64,000 nucleotides of DNA from DASRDB01 sp035652815. Its GTDB lineage: Bacteria > Chloroflexota > Ktedonobacteria > Ktedonobacterales > Ktedonobacteraceae. The DNA lies in the NCBI GenBank assembly GCA_035652815.1, contig DASRDB010000019.1:124001-188000 (forward strand), read 5' to 3'. The notes under the pieces were generated by a model, which ran no database searches, was not told the origin of the DNA, and saw only the letters and a program-made list of their open reading frames with translations. A program made the translations under genes and the position numbers. This document shows positions 53,056 to 60,317 of this stretch, piece after piece (the stretch's first letter is position 1; every line of letters starts with the position of its first letter).

Positions 53056-54606
53056 TTATGGTCTTCGCCACCTGCGACCATCGCGCCAGATGAATTCATC
53101 GGCGGCCTGCGGCCCCCAGGTGCCAGATTCATAGGTATAGATCGTCTCAGGCGGTTCATTTTTCCACTCGTCCAGGATGCCTTGAATGAACGTCCAGGCC
53201 GCCTCAACCTCGTCGCGTCTCGTGAAGAGGGTTGAGTCGCCCAGCATACAGTCGAGTAAAAGCCGCTCATATGCTTCGGGCTGCTCGCGGAAGAAGGACG
53301 AACCGTAGAAAAAGTCCATGTTCACCGGACGAATCTGCATCTCGCTTCCGGGCACCTTCGCGGCAAACTTGAGCGAAATGCCCTCGTCTGGCTGAATGCG
53401 CAGGGTCAGTACATTTGGCTCGACCTGCCCGTAGGCTTCGCTCTTTTTGAAGATCATCAAGGGAGCCTGTTTGAACTGGATAGCGATTTCACTGACACGT
53501 TTGGGCAGGTGTTTGCCGGTGCGCAGGTAGAACGGTACGCCAGCCCAGCGCCAGCTATCGATAAACACCTTCATTGCGACATAGGTTTCGGTGATAGAGT
53601 TGGGCGAAACTCCTGGTTCCTGCCGATAGCCAACCACTTGCTGTCCATTAACCCAACCGGGGCCATACTGCGCGCGGATCAAATGCGTAAGCACCTCCTG
53701 GCCTGCGAGCGGTTGCAAGGCATGCAGCACTTTCACCTTCTCGTCGCGCACTGCATTGGCCTCGAAGGCAATTGGCGGCTCCATTGCCACCAGCGAGAGC
53801 AGTTGCAGCACGTGATTCTGCACCATGTCGCGAATCGCGCCGGCTTCTTCGTAGTAACCGCCGCGTCCCTCCAGGCCGATATTTTCCGCCACCGTGATCT
53901 GCACGTGATCGACGTAGCGGCGGTTCCATACCGGTTCAAAGATGCCATTTGCCAGGCGGAACACGAGTATATTTTGTACCGTCTCTTTGCCCAGGTAGTG
54001 GTCGATGCGGTAGACCTGTTCCTCTCGAAAAACCTTCGCCACCTGCCGGTTGAGTTCTTTGGCCGAGGCCAGATCATGCCCAAAGGGCTTTTCGATGATG
54101 ATGCGCGTCCAACCTTTGCGGCTGCGGTTGAGTCCTGCCGCGCCGAGACGCTGGATAATTTCTGGATACTGGCTGGGCGGCGTAGAAAGGTAAAAAATGC
54201 GGTTGCCGTTCGTGCCTCGATCTCGATCAAGTTCGTTAAGCAGGTTATTGAGCTTTTCGTAGCCTTTGGGATCGTTAAAATCGGATTGCAGGTAATGAAT
54301 GCCCGAGGCGAAGCTTTCCCAGACCTGCGGATTGACGGGCTTCTGACGCGAGTACTCATTGATGGAATCGAGCGCTTGCTGGCGAAATACGTCATCCGTG
54401 TAGGGACGCCGTGCGAAGCCAACCACTGAAAAGCCCGCCGGAAGCGGATGTTCTAAGGCGAGATTATACAGGGCTGGCAGTAATTTGCGATGCGTCAGAT
54501 CGCCTGTTGCCCCGAAGATAACCATGACACATGGTTCGGGGCTGTTTTTTAAGCGGATTCCCTCTCGTAAAGGGTTGGGTGCCTCTACTACACTCCGTTG
54601 AGGCAT
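53056..54606 (-). CDS. zwf: Glucose-6-phosphate 1-dehydrogenase
   Basis: A 516-residue enzyme, entry point of the oxidative pentose-phosphate pathway, making NADPH. Motifs: VMVIFGATGDLTHRKLLPAL (about 27-46, NADP site), IIIEKPFGHDLASAK (about 168-182), YRIDHYLGKETVQNI (about 197-211, catalytic His and substrate Lys) and AGVPFYLRTGKHLPKR (about 339-354). Length and spacing are standard. The ATG at 54606 has GAGGAG. It is 112 bp after tal, with a short GTAGGG-type palindrome in the gap. Confidence 0.97.
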   Translation of the reverse strand: MPQRSVVEAPNPLREGIRLKNSPEPCVMVIFGATGDLTHRKLLPALYNLALEHPLPAGFSVVGFARRPYTDDVFRQQALDSINEYSRQKPVNPQVWESFASGIHYLQSDFNDPKGYEKLNNLLNELDRDRGTNGNRIFYLSTPPSQYPEIIQRLGAAGLNRSRKGWTRIIIEKPFGHDLASAKELNRQVAKVFREEQVYRIDHYLGKETVQNILVFRLANGIFEPVWNRRYVDHVQITVAENIGLEGRGGYYEEAGAIRDMVQNHVLQLLSLVAMEPPIAFEANAVRDEKVKVLHALQPLAGQEVLTHLIRAQYGPGWVNGQQVVGYRQEPGVSPNSITETYVAMKVFIDSWRWAGVPFYLRTGKHLPKRVSEIAIQFKQAPLMIFKKSEAYGQVEPNVLTLRIQPDEGISLKFAAKVPGSEMQIRPVNMDFFYGSSFFREQPEAYERLLLDCMLGDSTLFTRRDEVEAAWTFIQGILDEWKNEPPETIYTYESGTWGPQAADEFIWRDGRRWRRP

Positions 54607-54660
54607 GATACTCTCCTCATATCAATAAAACATGAATAAGTTCATTCATCATATAAAATC

Positions 54661-54690
54661 GTAGGGACGTCCGTCAAGGAGCGTCCCCAC
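54661..54690. repeat. Short GTAGGG-type palindrome between tal and zwf
   Basis: GTAGGGACG (54661-54669) and CGTCCCCAC (54682-54690) pair with one G-T wobble around a 12-nt centre. It resembles the ends of the repeats at 14266 and 22411 and could form a hairpin in the tal-zwf transcript. Confidence 0.65.
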
Positions 54691-54718
54691 GTATTTACAT
54701 GGTGGCAATCACCATACT

Positions 54719-55861
54719 TTAGCGAGTGACCTGCTGTTCGATGGACTGCCGTTTCTCTTCAATGCCCTTGAAGAGTTCGTGGAAGGAGTCCGCGAACTTT
54801 TGCACGCCCTCGTCTAGCAGTTGCTGGGTGACGGCATCGTAAGAAATGCCAACTTTCTCAAGCGCGTCCAGCTCCGCTTTGGCCTGCGGTACATCTTTAT
54901 CGACGGTGCGGCTGACGCGGCCATGATCGCGGAAGTTCTCGATGGTTTCAAGCGGCATCGTATCAACTGTATCCGGGCCGATCAGCTCTTCGGCATAAAG
55001 AACGTCGCGATAGGCCGGGTTTTTGGTGCTGGTGCTGGCCCACAGTGGACGCTGCACATGCGCGCCGCTATGTTTAAGCGACTCGAAGCGCGGCGTACCG
55101 AAGATGCGCTCAAATTCCTGGTAGACCAGGCGCGCATTGGCGATAGCGGCCTTGCCCTCAAGCGACTTCAATTGCTGCTGCTGTGCGGGATCGCTGGTCG
55201 CCTTGATCTTATCCTCAAGCAGCTTGTCCACCAGCGTATCAACGCGGCTGACAAAGAAGCTGGCTACCGAGGCGATATGGCTGATGTCTTGCCCCTGAGC
55301 GTTGCGGTCTTCCAGTGCGCTCAGGTAAGCTTCCGTGACCTGGCGGTAGACCTCAATCGAGAAAATCAGCGTAATGTTGACGTTGATGCCCTCGGTCAGT
55401 GCCTGCTGGACGGCGGGAATACCTTCTGGAGTGGCAGGAATTTTGATCATCAGGTTCGGGCGATTTACCATTTTCCAGAAGCGCCGCACCTCAGCAATCG
55501 TGCCATCGGTATCATGCGCGAGGTCTGGCGAGACTTCCAGGCTGACATAGCCGTCATAGCCATTGGTGCGCTCGTAGATGGGGCGAAGCATGTCTGCCAC
55601 TGTCTGGATGTCGCGGATCACCAGCGCCTCGTAAATTTCATTTTTATTCTTGCCAGCCTTGATCAGTTCCGTCATCTGCTCGTCGTAAGCGTTGCCGTGA
55701 CTGATGGATTTCTGAAAGATAGTCGGGTTGGCGGTGACACCCACGATGCCATCTTCATCGAGCAGCTTTTTAAACTGCCCATTTTGTAACTGCGCGCGGT
55801 CGATATTATCGTACCAGACGCTTTGTCCTTGCGCCTTGAGTTCAAGTAATGGATTGGTCAT
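54719..55861 (-). CDS. tal: Transaldolase
   Basis: A 380-residue transaldolase (Tal) of the long actinobacterial/cyanobacterial type, transferring a dihydroxyacetone unit from sedoheptulose-7-phosphate to glyceraldehyde-3-phosphate. Motifs: GQSVWYDNIDRAQLQNG, GIVGVTANPTIFQKSI (about 37-52), VSLEVSPDLAHDTDGTI, LMIKIPATPEGIPAVQQALT (about 136-155, Schiff-base Lys) and INVNITLIFSIEVYRQV. The start is ATG at 55861 with GAGGAG 7 nt upstream. It is the first gene of the pentose-phosphate unit, with its own promoter. Confidence 0.96.
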   Translation of the reverse strand: MTNPLLELKAQGQSVWYDNIDRAQLQNGQFKKLLDEDGIVGVTANPTIFQKSISHGNAYDEQMTELIKAGKNKNEIYEALVIRDIQTVADMLRPIYERTNGYDGYVSLEVSPDLAHDTDGTIAEVRRFWKMVNRPNLMIKIPATPEGIPAVQQALTEGINVNITLIFSIEVYRQVTEAYLSALEDRNAQGQDISHIASVASFFVSRVDTLVDKLLEDKIKATSDPAQQQQLKSLEGKAAIANARLVYQEFERIFGTPRFESLKHSGAHVQRPLWASTSTKNPAYRDVLYAEELIGPDTVDTMPLETIENFRDHGRVSRTVDKDVPQAKAELDALEKVGISYDAVTQQLLDEGVQKFADSFHELFKGIEEKRQSIEQQVTR

Positions 55862-55962
55862 AGACAAACTCCTCGTTCTGAATAGTGGTTGAAGAGCGTT
55901 CAACGAAAGCGACTACGTCGGTGTAAAGTAAACGTGATTGTCAGGTATGAAGCTTTTGCTAC

Positions 55963-55992
55963 ATCATAGCACTATAACAACCATCGTTACAA
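55963..55992 (-). promoter_or_regulatory. Putative promoter of the tal-zwf-opcA-pgl-rpe unit
   Basis: Minus strand: TTGTAA (55992-55987), 18-nt spacer, TATGAT (55968-55963). The predicted leader is about 95 nt. Confidence 0.55.
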
Positions 55993-56145
55993 ATTTATGC
56001 CTTTCTATTTGTATACACGAATGGACACAAGCAAATGTTCCCTATTGTATTTCCGCTTGACCTCTTCGGGTTTGAACAGTATACTTTCCTCACTGGAAGG
56101 GCCGGGAGTTTCCTCGCGTTCTCGACCCGCTTGAGAATACTGCAA

Positions 56146-58971
56146 TTAGGATTTGCGCGCTTTCTGCTGCAATTCATACAATTTCCCGATGGCTTCGATG
56201 GGTGTCAGTTCCTCGATAGCAAGCTCTTTCAGTTCCTCAATCAAAGGATGAGGTTCCGACGAGAAGAGCGTCATTTGCATCACGGCGGGGGCTGGAATAT
56301 TTTTCATAGCTTTCCGGCGCGCTCGGGCATCGCCTTTTTGTTCCAGCTCCGCCAGGATTTCCTCGGCGCGGTGTATAACCGGTTTGGGTATGCCTGCCAG
56401 TTGCGCGACATGCACGCCATAGCTGCGGTCTGCGCCACCGGGGATGATCTTGTGCAGGAAGATAACTTTGCCGTCTTCCTCTGCGACCGCCACGTTGAGA
56501 CATTGCACGCGAGGTAGCATCTTTGCCACCTCAATCAGTTCGTGATAGTGCGTGGCGAAAAGTGTGCGCGCTCCACAGCGTTTGTTGTTGTGCAGGTACT
56601 CGATCACGGCGCGCGCAATCGCCAGCCCGTCGTAGGTGCTGGTGCCGCGCCCGATCTCGTCGAGGATCACGAGGCTACGGGGCGTGGCATGATGCAGGAT
56701 ATTGGCGGTTTCAACCATCTCAACCATGAAAGTACTCTGGCCTGTTGCCAGGTCATCCTGCGCGCCGATACGGGTGAAGATGCGGTCAACCAGCCCGATG
56801 GTCGCGGCCTCGGCGGGCACATAGCTGCCGATCTGCGCCATCAGAACAATCAAGGCTACCTGCCGCAGGTAGGTTGATTTACCCGCCATATTTGGTCCTG
56901 TAATAATCAAAATTTGGGACGCTGAATTAGAGATTTCTACGTCGTTGGGGATGAACGGTATATCTAGCTGGGCCTGCTCAATTACCGGATGGCGGCCAGC
57001 GACGATATGAATTGTGTCTCCCTCGTTCAATTGAGGACAGCAATAATTCTGCCGAGCTGCGACGTTTGCAAGACTCAGGTAAACATCGATCTCAGCAAGA
57101 GCGTGGGCCGTGTCGAGGATGCGATCAACTTGAGAAATGGCGATTTCGGCGCGTATTTGCGCGAACAATTCGCTTTCCAACTTGTGAATGCGTTCCTGCG
57201 CGTGCAGCACCAGCGACTCGTATTCCTTCAAATCGGGCGTGACGAAGCGTTCGCCATTGGTCAGCGTTTGCCTGCGCATGTATTCAGCAGGGACGCGATT
57301 GAGGTTGGCTTTAGAGACCTCGATAAAGTAACCGAAAACTTTCGTGTAGCCAACTTTGAGGTTAGTGATGCCGGTGCGTTTGCGCTCGCGCTGCTCCAAC
57401 TCGCTGATCCAGCGCTGCCCATCCTTTGCCGCCAGTTGAATCTGATCCAGTTCCTCGCTATAGCCAGGGCGAATCACTCCACCCTCCGATGCGCTCACGG
57501 GCGGCTCATCAACGATGGCGCGTTCGATGAGGCGAATGGTTTCCTCGTTGTCACCAAGTCGTTCCATTAAGGAAGTTAACCCCGGCATGTTTTCCACGGC
57601 TTCGAGTGGTAGGCTGGAACGCACTTCGGCGGCGGCACGCAATCCACTTGCCAGCGCGACCAGATCACGGGGCGTGGCGATGCGCTGGCGCACGCGATTG
57701 GCAAGCCGCTCGATGTCGCCCGCCTTCTTCAGCCCTTCGGCCAGCCGCGCCTGGAGCAGGCCATCTCCCAGCAGTTCGCCGATGATCTGCTGGCGACGAC
57801 GCAGAATTGAGAGATCGAGCAATGGCTGCCCGATCCAGCGCCGCAGCAGCCTGCCGCCCATTGGAGTGCGCGTTTTGTCCAGCACCCATAATAGCGAACC
57901 TTTGAGCGTACCGGTGCGCCCGCTTTCGAAGAGTTCTAGATTGCGTCTCGTGTATGGATCGAGCGTCATGAACTCGTTCGTATAGTAAGTTTCGAGCGAG
58001 GTGAGATGAGGCAACAGCCCCTTTTGTGTTTCCTGCAAATAGGCAAGCACAGCTCCAGCAGCTCGAATGGCAAGGGGCAGGTGCGCGCAGCCAAATCCCT
58101 CTAGAGAGGCGACCTCAAAATGCGAGAACAGGCGATGACGCGCATCATCTTCCTGAAAGTAGCGCGCATCGAACGGAGTGACGTGTCCGGCAATTCCTGA
58201 GAGGAGTTTTGCCAGGGGCGCGAAATCATCCTCGTCATCTTCGGGAACAGGCCCGTTGCCATTTTCGTTGTAGGTTGCGTGCGTGGCGGCAATGGCTTCG
58301 TCGATATCGGCGTTGGGATTGCCGTTGCTGCCCACGCGCCGCACGCTTTTCTCGCTCATCACCGCCGCCAGCCAGCGCCGCTTGCGGCTGCCTTGATGAT
58401 TATAGTTCGCTTCGACCAGTACTTCAGCAGGGGAGACGCGGGCTATTTCCTGTTGTAATGCCAGTTCAGGTTCCGGCGTAGAAAACTGCGTGACGGCAAA
58501 TTCGCCAGTGGTGATATCGACATAGGCAATACCAACTGCCTCGCGTCCCGTGACCACGCTTGCCAGGAAGTTGTTGCGCTTGGCCGCCAGCATCGAGGGG
58601 TCGATGATTGTGCCGGGTGTCACAATGCGCACCACTTCGCGATCAACCAGCCCCTTTGAAAGCGCCGGGTCGCTGGTCTGCTCGCAAATTGCTACGCGAT
58701 ATCCCTTGCTTACGAGGCGGGCAAGATAGCCATCGACCGCGTGATGGGGAATGCCTGCCATCGGTGACTTTTCGCCGCGCCCGAAATCGCGGCGCGTCAG
58801 GGCAATCTCCAACTCGCGTGCCACAATTTCCGCGTCGTCATCAAACATCTCATAGAAGTCACCCATGCGGAAAAAGAGGATGGTATCGGGGTTCTGTCGC
58901 TTGATCTGCAAATACTGATTGCGAACCGGACTATGTACAGGATTCTCTTTCGCGAACTCTTCGAATAACAC
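56146..58971 (-). CDS. mutS: DNA mismatch repair protein MutS
   Basis: A 941-residue MutS. The mismatch-reading Phe-x-Glu is in RMGDFYEMFDDDAEI (about 36-50). The connector and core/lever domains follow, and the ATPase has Walker A ITGPNMAGKSTYLRQ (about 690), VEMVETANILHHATPRSLVI, LDEIGRGTSTYDGLAIA (Walker B) and FATHYHELIE. The C-terminus has the helix-turn-helix dimer domain and a tail. It is longer than E. coli MutS (853), partly by a 30-residue acidic insert near 215-245 (NENGNGPVPEDDEDD). The start is GTG at 58971 with AGGTAGG. mutL is not in the window. Confidence 0.97.
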   Translation of the reverse strand: MLFEEFAKENPVHSPVRNQYLQIKRQNPDTILFFRMGDFYEMFDDDAEIVARELEIALTRRDFGRGEKSPMAGIPHHAVDGYLARLVSKGYRVAICEQTSDPALSKGLVDREVVRIVTPGTIIDPSMLAAKRNNFLASVVTGREAVGIAYVDITTGEFAVTQFSTPEPELALQQEIARVSPAEVLVEANYNHQGSRKRRWLAAVMSEKSVRRVGSNGNPNADIDEAIAATHATYNENGNGPVPEDDEDDFAPLAKLLSGIAGHVTPFDARYFQEDDARHRLFSHFEVASLEGFGCAHLPLAIRAAGAVLAYLQETQKGLLPHLTSLETYYTNEFMTLDPYTRRNLELFESGRTGTLKGSLLWVLDKTRTPMGGRLLRRWIGQPLLDLSILRRRQQIIGELLGDGLLQARLAEGLKKAGDIERLANRVRQRIATPRDLVALASGLRAAAEVRSSLPLEAVENMPGLTSLMERLGDNEETIRLIERAIVDEPPVSASEGGVIRPGYSEELDQIQLAAKDGQRWISELEQRERKRTGITNLKVGYTKVFGYFIEVSKANLNRVPAEYMRRQTLTNGERFVTPDLKEYESLVLHAQERIHKLESELFAQIRAEIAISQVDRILDTAHALAEIDVYLSLANVAARQNYCCPQLNEGDTIHIVAGRHPVIEQAQLDIPFIPNDVEISNSASQILIITGPNMAGKSTYLRQVALIVLMAQIGSYVPAEAATIGLVDRIFTRIGAQDDLATGQSTFMVEMVETANILHHATPRSLVILDEIGRGTSTYDGLAIARAVIEYLHNNKRCGARTLFATHYHELIEVAKMLPRVQCLNVAVAEEDGKVIFLHKIIPGGADRSYGVHVAQLAGIPKPVIHRAEEILAELEQKGDARARRKAMKNIPAPAVMQMTLFSSEPHPLIEELKELAIEELTPIEAIGKLYELQQKARKS

Positions 58972-59038
58972 GCTGCCTACCTCTAAATGTGCGCCAATAC
59001 GGATGGCAACAGCGGCTAGAGGTCACTGTTGCCTGATT

Positions 59039-59067
59039 AGTATACGGCTAATGATGTGCAGAGTCAA
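59039..59067 (-). promoter_or_regulatory. Promoter of mutS
   Basis: Minus strand: TTGACT (59067-59062), 17-nt spacer, TATACT (59044-59039). The expected start is near 59032, 60 nt before the mutS start. Confidence 0.82.
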
Positions 59068-59157
59068 TTCAATGTGCTGAATTGGGTGCGCGTCAGGTTT
59101 TTGCAAGCGGCGAATCCCCACCCCTGTATTCTCGTGCAGAGTATATATCTTACAACT

Positions 59158-59196
59158 ACAAAGAACTCGGTAGCCATTCGCCACCGAGTTCTTTGT
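59158..59196. terminator. Terminator after the ABM-domain gene
   Basis: 14-bp stem (59158-59171 and 59183-59196) with 11-nt loop, 20 bp beyond the stop of the minus-strand gene at 59217. Confidence 0.75.
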
Positions 59197-59216
59197 TTCA
59201 GATGTGAAACGGCTTC

Positions 59217-59522
59217 TTAACTAGCTGACTTTCCCCTATGAACCCGCACCTCTCCTACCGCAACGATCTCGTGGGGACCCGCAGCCAGAGGAGCTAAGTT
59301 CTCTTTGACCCAGTCCGCCGCTCTTCTGTTGGACTCTTCTGCCTGCTCTTGCGTCTCAAAGAAGCTGATGGTCAAACCCACATCCTCCCCCACTTGCACC
59401 ACGTCATACTCGACGAAGCCCGGGACACTACTGAGAATGGGCACCAACCCATTTTCAACTCGCCGCACCGCCTCATCAAGTGAACCCGGTTTTGCCTTCA
59501 TCCGCCGGATAGCTACATACAT
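59217..59522 (-). CDS. Antibiotic biosynthesis monooxygenase (ABM) domain protein
   Basis: A 101-residue ferredoxin-like dimeric alpha/beta-barrel protein of the ABM type: MYVAIRRMKAKPGSLDEAVR, then VPGFVEYDVVQVGEDVGLTI and FFETQEQAEESNRRAADWVK. These small proteins act as cofactor-free monooxygenases or heme-handling or unknown-ligand proteins. The ATG at 59522 has AAGGAGACAAGCG. No pathway partner is adjacent. Confidence 0.87.
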   Translation of the reverse strand: MYVAIRRMKAKPGSLDEAVRRVENGLVPILSSVPGFVEYDVVQVGEDVGLTISFFETQEQAEESNRRAADWVKENLAPLAAGPHEIVAVGEVRVHRGKSAS

Positions 59523-59755
59523 CGCTTGTCTCCTTCCTTTTACTGTTCACTTAGGGGAAGGGTATCTTCCCTGGTTAACGGGGTAGATCCATGCTTGCAC
59601 GACCGTTGAGAGGAACATCAGGTGAGAGCAAAACACTACGATGCTTGAAACGAAAGGGTACCACCTCTAGTATATTCTCAATACACAATTAGTGCAAGAG
59701 GAATGCAGACCAATTTCGACTGTCAAAAACATAGTGCCTTCTATCCATAGGGATA
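59523..59755. other. Divergent intergenic region
   Basis: Upstream of both the ABM gene and marR. No gene is seen; the marR promoter and operators lie at its right end. Confidence 0.4.
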
Positions 59756-59784
59756 TTGACATGCGCGCAAGTATATGTTATTGT
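59756..59784 (+). promoter_or_regulatory. Consensus promoter of marR-rph
   Basis: TTGACA at 59756-59761, 17-nt spacer, TATTGT at 59779-59784. The expected start is near 59791, within the first palindrome. Confidence 0.8.
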
Positions 59785-59786
59785 TT

Positions 59787-59818
59787 CATTTAAACAAATG
59801 TTGTATATTTGCAAATAT
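59787..59818. promoter_or_regulatory. Two palindromic operator candidates for the MarR protein
   Basis: CATTTAAACAAATG (59787-59800, 5-bp arms) and ATATTTGCAAATAT (59805-59818, perfect 14-bp palindrome) lie between the -10 element and the marR start, where a MarR dimer could block transcription. The two centres are 18 bp apart. Confidence 0.6.
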
Positions 59819-59825
59819 TTGAGAG

Positions 59826-60317
59826 ATGCAACCAATGCATACCCGTGACCGTGAAATACTTGCGCGCAGCATTAGCCAGTTCCGGCGTTCCGTTGTGCGA
59901 GAGTTCGTTTTCAGCGTATTGAGTACGTTTGGCGACCTTGATCTCTCGCTGCCCCAGGTAGCTACGCTCTTGCTGCTCGATGAAGAGGGCGAGCTGACCA
60001 TCAAGCAGGTGACTGATATCCTGAGTCGTTCGGTATCTGCGACCAGTCGCCTGCTGGATCAGTTAGTTGAGCGCGGCATGGTGAGTCGGCGCGAGGACGA
60101 GCATGATCGCCGGGTGAAGCGTGTCGCCATTACTGAAAAAGGCCGAACGCTTATCTCGGCACTTGAACAGCGTCGCGCTGACGTGCAAATCGCTGTAATG
60201 GAATACTACTCGGCTGAGGAGCAGGCAACTATCACTCGGGCGATGGCTCTGCTTGCTGAAGCCGGTCAGAGAAGGAGGCAGCATGAGCATCCAGAGTCCA
60301 ACCCCACAGAACAGTGA
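59826..60317 (+). CDS. MarR-family transcriptional regulator
   Basis: A 163-residue winged-helix regulator. LSLPQVATLLLLDEEGELTI and KQVTDILSRSVSATSRLLDQ (about 56-75) are the recognition helix region, and LVERGMVSRREDEHDRRVKR (about 76-95) the wing with the conserved D-x-R. The last 35 bp overlap the following rph gene, so both are made from one mRNA. It probably represses its own promoter through the palindromes just upstream and is released by a drug-like ligand, which is inference. The start is ATG at 59826 or the in-frame ATG at 59835. Confidence 0.92.
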   Translation: MQPMHTRDREILARSISQFRRSVVREFVFSVLSTFGDLDLSLPQVATLLLLDEEGELTIKQVTDILSRSVSATSRLLDQLVERGMVSRREDEHDRRVKRVAITEKGRTLISALEQRRADVQIAVMEYYSAEEQATITRAMALLAEAGQRRRQHEHPESNPTEQ

